DNA from: Clostridia bacterium
GTDB taxonomy: Bacteria; Aerophobota; Aerophobia; Aerophobales; AE-B3A
Direction: 5' to 3'
Assembly (NCBI GenBank): GCA_009618505.1
Contig: WJOQ01000358.1
Location: forward strand, 1 to 5,555
Length of the DNA: 5,555 nt
The notes beneath the pieces were generated by a model that was not told the origin of the DNA, searched no databases, and saw only the letters and a program-made list of their open reading frames with translations. Each line of letters begins with the position of its first letter. Positions within the stretch are counted from its first letter, which is position 1. Positions 1 through 5,555 of the stretch are shown in pieces. The position numbers were made by a program, and so were the translations under genes.

Positions 1-48
1 TTTGATAAAATTAGGCCGATGGAAGGCCTTCCATTCTTCCCAGGTCAT
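1..48 (-). CDS. Probable start of a further gene, cut by the window edge
   Basis: An ATG at 48 opens a minus-strand frame that stays open for all 16 codons to the window edge, reading MTWEEWKAFHRPNFIK. The composition (Trp, Glu, Lys, Phe) looks like real protein. An in-frame TGA lies seven codons upstream, so if this is an intact gene the ATG is the only ordinary start. Its Shine-Dalgarno is weak: GGGG sits about 12 bases upstream and GACGAG closer in. A much stronger AAAAGGAGG lies about 36 bases upstream of the ATG and serves no obvious start. The other two minus frames do not give a start that stays open to the edge. The gene would be co-directional with the GH42 gene, 163 bases downstream of it, with no clear terminator between. 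I do not recognise the family from 16 residues. It could also be the tail of a broken gene. Confidence 0.35.
   Translation of the reverse strand, partial: MTWEEWKAFHRPNFIK
19..34. repeat. 16-bp perfect palindrome
   Basis: The sequence ATGGAAGGCCTTCCAT is exactly its own reverse complement, with no central spacer. The flanking bases do not extend it. It falls inside the putative partial gene at the left edge, so it may simply be codons. As DNA it could be a dimeric protein-binding site. No second copy was seen in the window. Confidence 0.5.
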
Positions 49-84
49 ATAACTCGTCTTCCCCTGTCAAAGTGCCTGTATCAG

Positions 85-93
85 CCTCCTTTT
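85..93 (-). promoter_or_regulatory. Strong Shine-Dalgarno without a clear start codon
   Basis: On the minus strand this reads AAAAGGAGG, as good a ribosome site as any in the window. The nearest possible start is TTG at 70-68, 14 bases downstream, which is rather far. That frame runs only 19 codons to a TAA at 13-11. The ATG at 48 is about 36 bases away, too far for direct use. Either the downstream gene starts in an unusual way, or there is a frameshift or sequence error between 70 and 48, or the site belongs to a short leader peptide. Confidence 0.4.
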
Positions 94-124
94 GTTCTTT
101 TTGTCAAGTGCTATATTTTTTTGC

Positions 125-194
125 TTAAGGGTTATTTGCCTTAAATCTGCTTTAATCTTTGTCTCTTGTCTCCCTATCTATTTAAGGGTTTGCC
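125..194. repeat. Pair of imperfect direct repeats in the gap after the GH42 gene
   Basis: TTAAGGGTT occurs at 125-133 and again at 182-190. Each copy is followed by TGCC, after three extra bases in the first copy and directly in the second. The first copy also forms a short inverted repeat with CCTTAA at 139-144 (six-base arms, eight-base loop). On the minus strand this is followed by A's, not T's, so it is not an intrinsic terminator for the GH42 transcript. The repeats could be operator half-sites for the gene at the left edge, but in AT-rich DNA chance is a fair alternative. Confidence 0.3.
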
Positions 195-211
195 AACATT
201 GTGGATATTTA

Positions 212-2311
212 TTATTCAAGTTTTAAAACAGTGCCCTGTTCTCTCTCAAGAGAGATATAAAAAATACCTTCCTTAACTTCATACCTTTCACCTTTCTTCA
301 CCATGTCCTTAGCCTTGTTGAATCTACCCAATTTATTAGATAACACTATCTGTATGTTCTCCTTATCTTTGTTCCCGATATTGAGAAGGTAAATATAGTG
401 AGCCTTCTCATTTTTGAAAAAACGCACTTTTACCTCATTATTACTGGTACATATGTGCTGTGTAATTCCGGCAAAATTGAGCACATTCCTGATAAAAGAG
501 GCAGCTTCTGCAGTATTTTTCCTATAGTAGGTTAAGCCTGGGTACGTTCCTATGAGAAGAGTTCGACCTTTCCCAAAGCGGTTTTCAACTATTCCAATGG
601 ACCCATCCGGGTAGAAGCCACAGGGTTTGCCAGCTTCAGGAGAGAATTTTTCCTGATGGAGGATAGTTGGAACTGAAAAGCCCTGCCAATATAGAGAAAG
701 TCCTTCCTCTGAATCCACCCCTTTCTGCACTGCTCCAAATACCTTATCCAGCCCTGACCCGGGTACCTTAAAGGAGCAGTACCCATGATCGGTAAAATGA
801 GCTGGGCAGGCCTCGGAGACGAGTATTCCACCTTCCTCAACGTAGGTTTTAATCTTATCGGCAGTCTCTTTTTCCAGCATCAATGGAAAAGGGAGGTAGA
901 GGAGTTTGTAGTTTCCAAAATCATCAGGTTTAGCAAAATCCACCTGAACATTTATTTCCCACAGGGCACGGTATACACCTTGCAAGGAGTGAGCATAAAA
1001 GTCGGTATTCCCCTCTGCCGCAAAACAGAAAAGTTGAGATTCATTTACCATAGCAATAGCTAGATCTCCTTTAACCAGTTTAGCATCCTCTAACTCTGCG
1101 TTATCTTTTGCAAAGTGCGCAAACCAGGCAGCCTCCTTTGTCCTTTTTGTAGGAGATCCATCCAAATCACAGAGACCAAATCCAGGAGACTCAGGTCCCA
1201 GAAGTTCTGGTCGCCACTGCCAGTATAATACTCCCTTGCACCCGCACATAAGGGAAGCCCAGTTCCAGATCCTGTAATCACCTAAGGTAGGGGTTCTGCT
1301 GCGCCGGATACCTCCTGGGGCTACAGCGTTGCCACTTTGCACATGTCCCCCTTGAAGCTCCTCCTGCCAGATGGTCTTTCCTCGAGCTGAAGAGCGGGTA
1401 ACATCCACCCACATAAAATATTTGACTGGATCTGACTTTTTCTCAACTTGAGGATAGGACCAGTAAGGAAAGGTTGAAAGTCCCCACTGTTCAACCTCAT
1501 CTGCATTAAACCAGTCATCATTTAACCTATACGGAAGTTCACCTAAGGAGCCTGCTATTCCATGGGAGAGCATTTTATGCTTCCTGTCACCTTCTCTAAG
1601 AGATGCTACTCGCCAGTGCATAAGATTTTTATGATTCACTAAGCGAAATTTGAGCCAATCCAACCAATCAGGGTACCCTCCTAGGAACCTCGGAGGGATA
1701 ACTTGCTCCCAGTCAGTATAGCGACGGTACCAGTTATCTGAAAGGTTTTCTATAGTTTGGTATCTCTCCTTTAACCACCTTCTGAATGTCTCAACCGATG
1801 CACTGCAGTAGCAATACCTTCTCTCCTTGCCAAAATAGCCAGGTGGTTCGAAAAAAGCCTCATCCCAGACATCATATCCGTACAGAGAAGGATGATCTTC
1901 GTATCTTTTAGCTAAAGCCCTCATAAACTTCGTAGCCTCATCCCTTACCTCTTTATTATCCAAACACAATCCAGGCCATCCTCCTCCTGGAGTATTAGGT
2001 CTTGCAATGAGGTCAATCCTTACCCCATCATGAGCTACATACCTTGTATAAGGATATTTTTGAACAAGCCAGTAAGGAGCATTCTCAATTATTAAACTGA
2101 TTACAACTTGAAGCTCATTTTCAGCTGCCAGCTCAAATAATCTATCAAAATGAGAAAAGTCAAATTCTCCTGGTGCGGGATGCATATGATTCCACATGGC
2201 CCAGAACTTCACCGTGTTAAAGCCTAACTGCTTCATATTCCTTAAATCTTTTGCCCACTCACTTTGAGGTGGGTTTGGTGTTCGGTAGTACTGTGCACCA
2301 TAGACAAGCAT
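212..2311 (-). CDS. Glycoside hydrolase family 42 (beta-galactosidase-like), cytoplasmic
   Basis: This 699-residue enzyme probably removes galactose or a related sugar from imported oligosaccharides by a retaining mechanism. Residues 1-400 form the TIM barrel, with GH42-type N-terminal landmarks such as the P47-G48-E49-F50-D51-F52 turn after strand 2. About 415-620 looks like the Rossmann-like trimerisation domain, and 626-699 a small beta domain. The acid/base candidate is E151 in YDVWDEAFFEP; the nucleophile candidate is E318 (or E317) in WQEELQGG. Spacing matches Thermus A4 beta-galactosidase (E141, E312, from memory). C116, C167 and C169 match zinc-binding cysteines of the family, but the expected fourth is S172. 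The residue before the acid/base Glu is Asp, where clan GH-A normally has Asn. There is no signal peptide. The ATG start follows AAGGAGG at 2324-2318 with good spacing. Family assignment is firm; the exact substrate is unknown. Confidence 0.88.
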   Translation of the reverse strand: MLVYGAQYYRTPNPPQSEWAKDLRNMKQLGFNTVKFWAMWNHMHPAPGEFDFSHFDRLFELAAENELQVVISLIIENAPYWLVQKYPYTRYVAHDGVRIDLIARPNTPGGGWPGLCLDNKEVRDEATKFMRALAKRYEDHPSLYGYDVWDEAFFEPPGYFGKERRYCYCSASVETFRRWLKERYQTIENLSDNWYRRYTDWEQVIPPRFLGGYPDWLDWLKFRLVNHKNLMHWRVASLREGDRKHKMLSHGIAGSLGELPYRLNDDWFNADEVEQWGLSTFPYWSYPQVEKKSDPVKYFMWVDVTRSSARGKTIWQEELQGGHVQSGNAVAPGGIRRSRTPTLGDYRIWNWASLMCGCKGVLYWQWRPELLGPESPGFGLCDLDGSPTKRTKEAAWFAHFAKDNAELEDAKLVKGDLAIAMVNESQLFCFAAEGNTDFYAHSLQGVYRALWEINVQVDFAKPDDFGNYKLLYLPFPLMLEKETADKIKTYVEEGGILVSEACPAHFTDHGYCSFKVPGSGLDKVFGAVQKGVDSEEGLSLYWQGFSVPTILHQEKFSPEAGKPCGFYPDGSIGIVENRFGKGRTLLIGTYPGLTYYRKNTAEAASFIRNVLNFAGITQHICTSNNEVKVRFFKNEKAHYIYLLNIGNKDKENIQIVLSNKLGRFNKAKDMVKKGERYEVKEGIFYISLEREQGTVLKLE

Positions 2312-2324
2312 AGTAGTCCTCCTT

Positions 2325-2354
2325 CTATGTAGTGTAAAATTTTAGATAGTTCAA
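2325..2354 (-). other. Nine-codon mini-ORF with its own Shine-Dalgarno, upstream of the GH42 gene
   Basis: Directly after the permease 2 stop codon the minus strand reads GAGGAGGACT, then five to six bases further a TTG that opens a frame coding for MNYLKFYTT and ends in TAG. The TAG abuts the AAGGAGGACT of the GH42 gene. The gap thus contains the element GGAGGACT twice. The mini-ORF could be a coupling or leader peptide that delivers ribosomes to the GH42 site, or a chance product of a duplicated ribosome site. The TTG start and tiny size keep confidence low. The perfect palindrome TAAAATTTTA lies inside it at 2335-2344. Confidence 0.2.
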
Positions 2355-2364
2355 AGAGTCCTCC

Positions 2365-3219
2365 TCACTGTTTGACAGCTCCCGCAGTGAGACCTGCTAC
2401 GAGATATTTTTGAAAAGGGAGGAAAAGCAGAACAGGCAGAATTGCTATTACAGAAGCTGCCATAAGATGTCCCCAATAGATAGTGTACTGGCCTACTAGG
2501 CGGTAAATTGCCACTGGTAAAGTAGGATATTTAGAACATAACAAGAATGCGAATAAAAACTCAACCCAACTCATTATAAACACATAAATCCCTGTAGCCA
2601 TTATTCCTGGGGCAGCTAAAGGAAATATAATTCTAAAAAATGCCTGCAATCTACTAGCTCCATCGATGAAGGCTGCTTCTTCTAATTCTACCGGGATGCT
2701 TTTGAAATAGCCACGTAAAAGAAAAATACTGATGGGTAAGGAAAAAGTTATATAAGCTAAAATTAAGCCAGGGAGAGCATTATACAGACCTAAGTCCTTT
2801 AGCACGAAAAAAAGAGGAACAACAAAGAGTATAGGGGGAATCATCTGAGTCAACAAGATCGAGAGACTCAAGGAATTTTTTCCTCGAAAAGAGAACCTGC
2901 TGAAACTATAGCCTGCCAATGATCCAATAATAACAGAAATGAACGAGGCAGAGATAGCTACTACCAAACTACGTCCCATAGAACTAATAAAATTTATCTC
3001 GTAAAGACCAGGAGCCCCAAAGAATACAGTGCGGTAATTTCCAAATGTTATAGGTTGAGGTAGATACTCGATAGGGATTGTATATATCGACTCGTTAGTT
3101 TTGAGAGAAGTTAAAACCATCCAAAGAAAGGGAGCTAACATTATAAATACACCTATCCCCACACCAAGGTAAAGTAGTATTCTCTTCAAATATCTAAAAT
3201 TTCCTCTTTTTCTATTCAT
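2365..3219 (-). CDS. ABC sugar transporter permease, CUT1 family, MalG/UgpE-like
   Basis: This 284-residue protein is the second membrane subunit of the importer and would pair with permease 1 to form the channel. It has about six membrane segments, near residues 13-36, 84-106, 118-140, 149-169, 205-228 and 250-270. The cytoplasmic coupling loop that docks on the ATPase is clear: E181-A182-A183, then G187, I197 and P200. The usual I-x-L-P end reads I-I-F-P here, a mild deviation. The C-terminal AGLTAGAVKQ is the typical ending of MalG-type subunits (COG0395). The ATG start lies 6 bases after the permease 1 stop, with only a weak GAGTGAGA ribosome site that overlaps that stop, so translation is probably coupled. 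Length is normal for the family. The sugar transported cannot be read from the permease. Confidence 0.93.
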   Translation of the reverse strand: MNRKRGNFRYLKRILLYLGVGIGVFIMLAPFLWMVLTSLKTNESIYTIPIEYLPQPITFGNYRTVFFGAPGLYEINFISSMGRSLVVAISASFISVIIGSLAGYSFSRFSFRGKNSLSLSILLTQMIPPILFVVPLFFVLKDLGLYNALPGLILAYITFSLPISIFLLRGYFKSIPVELEEAAFIDGASRLQAFFRIIFPLAAPGIMATGIYVFIMSWVEFLFAFLLCSKYPTLPVAIYRLVGQYTIYWGHLMAASVIAILPVLLFLPFQKYLVAGLTAGAVKQ

Positions 3220-3225
3220 TGAGTC

Positions 3226-4110
3226 TCACTCAGTCTTTCCTAATATTTTGAGATAAAAGAATACAAAGACCCCGTTAATCAAGGCTAGCAAGATGGCTGC
3301 ACTAGCACCAAGCCCGAACCGAAAGTTCTTAAAAGAATACCTGTATACAAGAAGAGGAAGTATCTCTGTGGCTTCACCAGGCCCACCTTCTGTCATAATA
3401 AATATTAGGTCAAAAAAGACCATTGTCCATATAGTGGTAAGAAGAAGTAAAATTAACAGAAGATAACGTAGAGAAGGTAGAGTGATATATCTAAACTTTT
3501 TCCACCAATCTGCTCCATCTACAGTTGCTGCCTCATAAAGCTCGAGTGGGATAGCACTCAGCCCTGCTAAGATCATTACTGTAGTTAAAGGAATAGCTTT
3601 CCAGATATTTACAGAAATTACCGAAACCATAGCTAAACGAGGATTAGCAAGCCACATTAGAGTCGGTAACCCAAGCCTTGCAAAAACATCGTTGAACACG
3701 CCATACTGATCACTCAGAATCCATCGCCAGTTTAGTCCAATGACTACGCCTGAAGTCATCCAGGGAATCAACATGAACGTTCGAACAAGAGAATTTCCTC
3801 TAAATTTTTGGTTTAGCAATAAAGCAAATCCTAATCCTCCTAAGAGCTGACCAGCTACACTACCACCTGTCCAGATAAAGGTCCTATAAAGTGCCCCAAG
3901 AAAAACCTCACTTCGTAGAATCTCTAGGTAGTTTCCTATTCCCACAAACTCGAAAGTCCTCTCAAGCAAATCAAATTCAAATAAACCTAAATAAAAAACT
4001 CTGATCATGGGATAAAGGTATATTATTATCAAGGCCACTAAAGCTGGTAATAAAAATAAATAAGGTTCAATTGACCTTTTAACCTTAAAAAGACTAGCTC
4101 TTAACTTCAT
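3226..4110 (-). CDS. ABC sugar transporter permease, CUT1 family, MalF/UgpA-like
   Basis: This is the first membrane subunit of the importer (COG1175 type), 294 residues from the ATG at 4110. A basic N-terminus (KLRASLFKVKR) precedes the first membrane segment, PYLFLLPALVALIIIYLYP, typical of the family; about six segments follow. The ATPase-docking loop is a perfect match to the consensus: E193-A194-A195, G199, I209, L211-P212. The TEGGP motif before the last segment is also characteristic. An alternative TTG start at 4131 would add seven residues, but it has no ribosome site upstream and its first codons are themselves the GGGAGGT that serves the ATG. I therefore prefer the ATG, although the spacing of about 12 bases is somewhat long. 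The gene sits between the binding-protein gene and permease 2. Its ribosome site may be controlled by the inverted repeats just upstream. Confidence 0.92.
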   Translation of the reverse strand: MKLRASLFKVKRSIEPYLFLLPALVALIIIYLYPMIRVFYLGLFEFDLLERTFEFVGIGNYLEILRSEVFLGALYRTFIWTGGSVAGQLLGGLGFALLLNQKFRGNSLVRTFMLIPWMTSGVVIGLNWRWILSDQYGVFNDVFARLGLPTLMWLANPRLAMVSVISVNIWKAIPLTTVMILAGLSAIPLELYEAATVDGADWWKKFRYITLPSLRYLLLILLLLTTIWTMVFFDLIFIMTEGGPGEATEILPLLVYRYSFKNFRFGLGASAAILLALINGVFVFFYLKILGKTE

Positions 4111-4123
4111 AACGAATCTGCTA

Positions 4124-4129
4124 CCTCCC
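4124..4129 (-). promoter_or_regulatory. Shine-Dalgarno of permease 1, which decides its start
   Basis: GGGAGG followed by T lies about 12 bases before the ATG at 4110. It overlaps the codons after the alternative TTG at 4131, so it can serve only the ATG. Its first five bases are complementary to CUCCC five bases upstream, so the site could be masked in the RNA. Confidence 0.6.
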
Positions 4130-4223
4130 AAACAGGGAGAAGGGGTAAACCTCTCAGAATAAGAGCTCTTTCTTAATTCTTAGAGATAAAACGCCTTCTC
4201 CCTTCACACAACAGTTCCCTGTT
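4124..4223 (-). promoter_or_regulatory. Multi-arm RNA structure between binding-protein and permease genes
   Basis: On the minus-strand transcript four pairings can be drawn. (A) AACAG-GGAA-CUGUU (4223-4210) spans the binding-protein stop codon and has a GNRA-type loop. (B) A perfect 10-bp long-range stem joins AGGGAGAAGG (4203-4194) to CCUUCUCCCU (4143-4134). (C) Inside it, CUCUAAGAAUUAAGA (4185-4171) pairs with UCUUAUUCUGAGAG (4164-4151), with one A-G mismatch, one bulged U and a six-base loop. (D) CUCCC (4139-4135) can instead pair with GGGAG (4129-4125), the core of the permease Shine-Dalgarno. B and D share bases and exclude each other. No U-run follows, so it is not a classic terminator. 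Stem-loops at this position in sugar transporter operons, as in malE-malF, protect the upstream message and lower permease expression. The switching idea is inference. Confidence 0.6.
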
Positions 4224-5529
4224 ATTCAATAGTCTTCTTAATCTCTTCTGCTATCTTATCCAAAGCCTGCTCAGGTGTTTCTTCCTCTAAGAGAACTTTC
4301 GCTAAATGAGTGTAGGTTGCTTTGTTAATGGCTCCCCATCTGCCTGTCTTCGGATGCTGTCGCGTCTGGTAGGGTACAGAATCTTTATAGGCTTTGAACA
4401 CTGGCTTATCAAAGAGAGGATTAGCAAAGACAGAGGTTCTCACTGGCATATGCTTTAATTCCTTAGACCACCGAAGGATTTTCTCCTTGCTTACCAACCA
4501 TTTTAGCAAATCTACAGTTTCTTTGGGATATTTGGTATCCTTGAATATCTCGTAGAAACAAGCATGGTATGGTACAGCGTATCCGGCAGGGCCTGCTGGT
4601 AGTACAGCCATGCCATAGTTGAGATGAGGAACCTCAACCTCGTAATTAGCAATATTCCACGAGCCACAGAGATACATAGATCCTACACCCCCCTTGAAAG
4701 CATCGTTTACTTCCCCATAGCCGTGACTAGCCGCTCCTGGAGGAGAAATTTTATACTTTTTAACGAGATCAACGAAGAACTGGATTGCTGTTTTTCCTGC
4801 TTCGTTGTTAACTACTATGTCCTCAGGAGTGTAGATGCCATCACTTTTCTCTGGTGAAAGTTCATCTCTGAAAAAAGCTCCTCCTGCTTGAAAGAGAAAA
4901 GCCATGAAGTCGCTCACAGCATCGTTGCCTTTACCATGTAGCCCAAAACCGTACTGGTCGATTTTACCATCCCCGTCTGTGTCCTTAGTTAACTTCTGTC
5001 CAATTGTCACCAGTTCATCCCAAGTGTCAGGTGCCTCTTTAATACCGGCTTCATCAAAATGGTCTTTATTATAATACAAGACAGTCCTAAAGCCATCTTG
5101 AGGTATAGCGTAGATGCGATCTTTATAAGTGACATCCTCCCACATAATAGGATAGATATCCTCGAGGGCTTCCCATCCTTTAAGATAATCATCCAGGGCT
5201 AACAATTCTCCCATCTTCGCCAGTGAATACTGATACGGGTAATCTGCTCGAAGAATGTCTGGGGTCTGTCCAGTCATTACAGCCACAGGTACCTTTGTCT
5301 CCCTTTGCCCATGCGGTATCTCATAGGCTGTTATCGTAATATTAGGGTGTAGTGTCTCATATTCATTGAAATACTCGTGGAGTAACTTTATTTCAGCCAG
5401 AGAGAAAGTGTTCCAGAAATCGAGAGTAATTTTCTTCTGTGCCGCTGCTCCCCCTACCGCGTTTCCTAATATCATAAACACCGAAAAAATTGTTACTAAG
5501 AACGTACATTTTACTAATTTTCTTATCAC
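4222..5529 (-). CDS. Extracellular sugar-binding protein of an ABC importer (SBP_bac_1 / UgpB-like)
   Basis: This 435-residue protein captures the sugar outside the cytoplasmic membrane and delivers it to the two permeases. A Sec signal peptide is plain: basic MIRKLVK, a hydrophobic core to about residue 22, and a small-residue AAA-Q cleavage region near residue 30. There is no lipobox cysteine at that site, so the mature protein should be free in a periplasm or secreted. The mature part starts with KKITLDFWNTF, the usual first strand of family 1 binding proteins (COG1653). It contains the family block LYYNKDHFDEAGI...P-TWDEL (151-173) and an acidic DTDGDGKID loop (183-191) resembling a calcium-binding loop. 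Length is typical. The GTG start at 5529 is chosen because AAGGAGAT lies about six bases upstream. As the first gene in the visible operon it is separated from the permeases by a structured gap. The ligand cannot be read from sequence. Confidence 0.93.
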   Translation of the reverse strand: MIRKLVKCTFLVTIFSVFMILGNAVGGAAAQKKITLDFWNTFSLAEIKLLHEYFNEYETLHPNITITAYEIPHGQRETKVPVAVMTGQTPDILRADYPYQYSLAKMGELLALDDYLKGWEALEDIYPIMWEDVTYKDRIYAIPQDGFRTVLYYNKDHFDEAGIKEAPDTWDELVTIGQKLTKDTDGDGKIDQYGFGLHGKGNDAVSDFMAFLFQAGGAFFRDELSPEKSDGIYTPEDIVVNNEAGKTAIQFFVDLVKKYKISPPGAASHGYGEVNDAFKGGVGSMYLCGSWNIANYEVEVPHLNYGMAVLPAGPAGYAVPYHACFYEIFKDTKYPKETVDLLKWLVSKEKILRWSKELKHMPVRTSVFANPLFDKPVFKAYKDSVPYQTRQHPKTGRWGAINKATYTHLAKVLLEEETPEQALDKIAEEIKKTIE

Positions 5530-5534
5530 TTTTT

Positions 5535-5542
5535 ATCTCCTT
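5535..5542 (-). promoter_or_regulatory. Shine-Dalgarno supporting the GTG start of the binding-protein gene
   Basis: AAGGAGAT on the minus strand, followed by five A's, lies immediately before GTG at 5529. The stretch from here to the right edge is A/T-rich leader. The promoter is not visible and must be beyond the window. Confidence 0.75.
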
Positions 5543-5555
5543 AACTTAATTTTTT

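Noticed and set aside
65..107. Sigma-70 promoters from the two TTGACA boxes upstream of the left-edge gene
   Set aside because: Neither box has a reasonable TATAAT-like sequence 16-18 bases downstream on the minus strand.
589..840. Minus-strand frame of 83 codons
   Set aside because: It overlaps the GH42 gene in a different frame, and its translation shows no domain-like pattern.
785..1063. Plus-strand frame of 92 codons
   Set aside because: It lies wholly inside the GH42 gene on the other strand and has no ribosome site or recognisable domain; it is a shadow frame.
1090..1521. Two further minus-strand frames of 63 and 66 codons
   Set aside because: Both are out-of-frame readings within the GH42 barrel region, which is clearly coding in the main frame.
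2320..2355. Separate promoter for the GH42 gene
   Set aside because: The best boxes on the minus strand, TTGAAC followed 17 bases later by TACATA, match the consensus poorly; read-through from the permease genes is simpler.
4134..4203. Intrinsic terminator after the binding-protein gene
   Set aside because: The stems are long, but the 3' arm is followed by GUUUGGGAGG, not a U-run, and the permease genes directly downstream need transcription through it.
4624..5192. Short plus- and minus-strand frames of 77 and 61 codons
   Set aside because: Both sit inside the binding-protein gene, whose own frame shows strong family motifs there.

Overview
The window holds one minus-strand carbohydrate uptake and degradation operon. 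In transcription order, running from the right edge to the left, it encodes an extracytoplasmic sugar-binding protein, two membrane permeases of the CUT1 (MalF/MalG-like) ABC transporter family, and a cytoplasmic glycoside hydrolase of family 42 (beta-galactosidase-like). The last 48 bases at the left edge look like the start of a further minus-strand gene that runs out of the window. No credible plus-strand gene, tRNA, rRNA, CRISPR array or mobile element was seen.

The organism cannot be named from this window. The DNA is moderately AT-rich. Shine-Dalgarno sequences of the AAGGAGG type are strong, and one gene starts with GTG, so this is a bacterium. The binding protein has an ordinary Sec signal peptide ending in an AAA-Q type cleavage site and no lipobox cysteine. 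That fits a two-membrane cell with a periplasm better than a typical Gram-positive, where such proteins are lipid-anchored. An anaerobic, polysaccharide-degrading lineage (for example Thermotogota or Atribacterota) would fit, but this is inference.

Layout, right to left: 5529-4222 binding protein with GTG start; 4221-4111 a gap rich in inverted repeats; 4110-3226 permease 1; a 6-base gap; 3219-2365 permease 2; a 53-base gap with a duplicated Shine-Dalgarno and a nine-codon mini-ORF; 2311-212 GH42 enzyme; 211-49 a noncoding gap with short direct repeats and an unassigned strong Shine-Dalgarno; 48-1 the probable start of another gene. The operon promoter lies beyond base 5555. No ATPase gene and no transcriptional regulator are present.

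Working model: the binding protein captures an oligosaccharide outside the cytoplasmic membrane, the two permeases import it using an ATPase encoded elsewhere, and the GH42 enzyme, which lacks a signal peptide, cleaves it inside the cell. The most interesting items are the multi-arm RNA structure between the binding-protein and permease genes, in which one arm can pair either upstream or with the permease Shine-Dalgarno, and the GH42 enzyme, which has Asp-Glu instead of the usual Asn-Glu at the acid/base site and lacks one of the four zinc cysteines.
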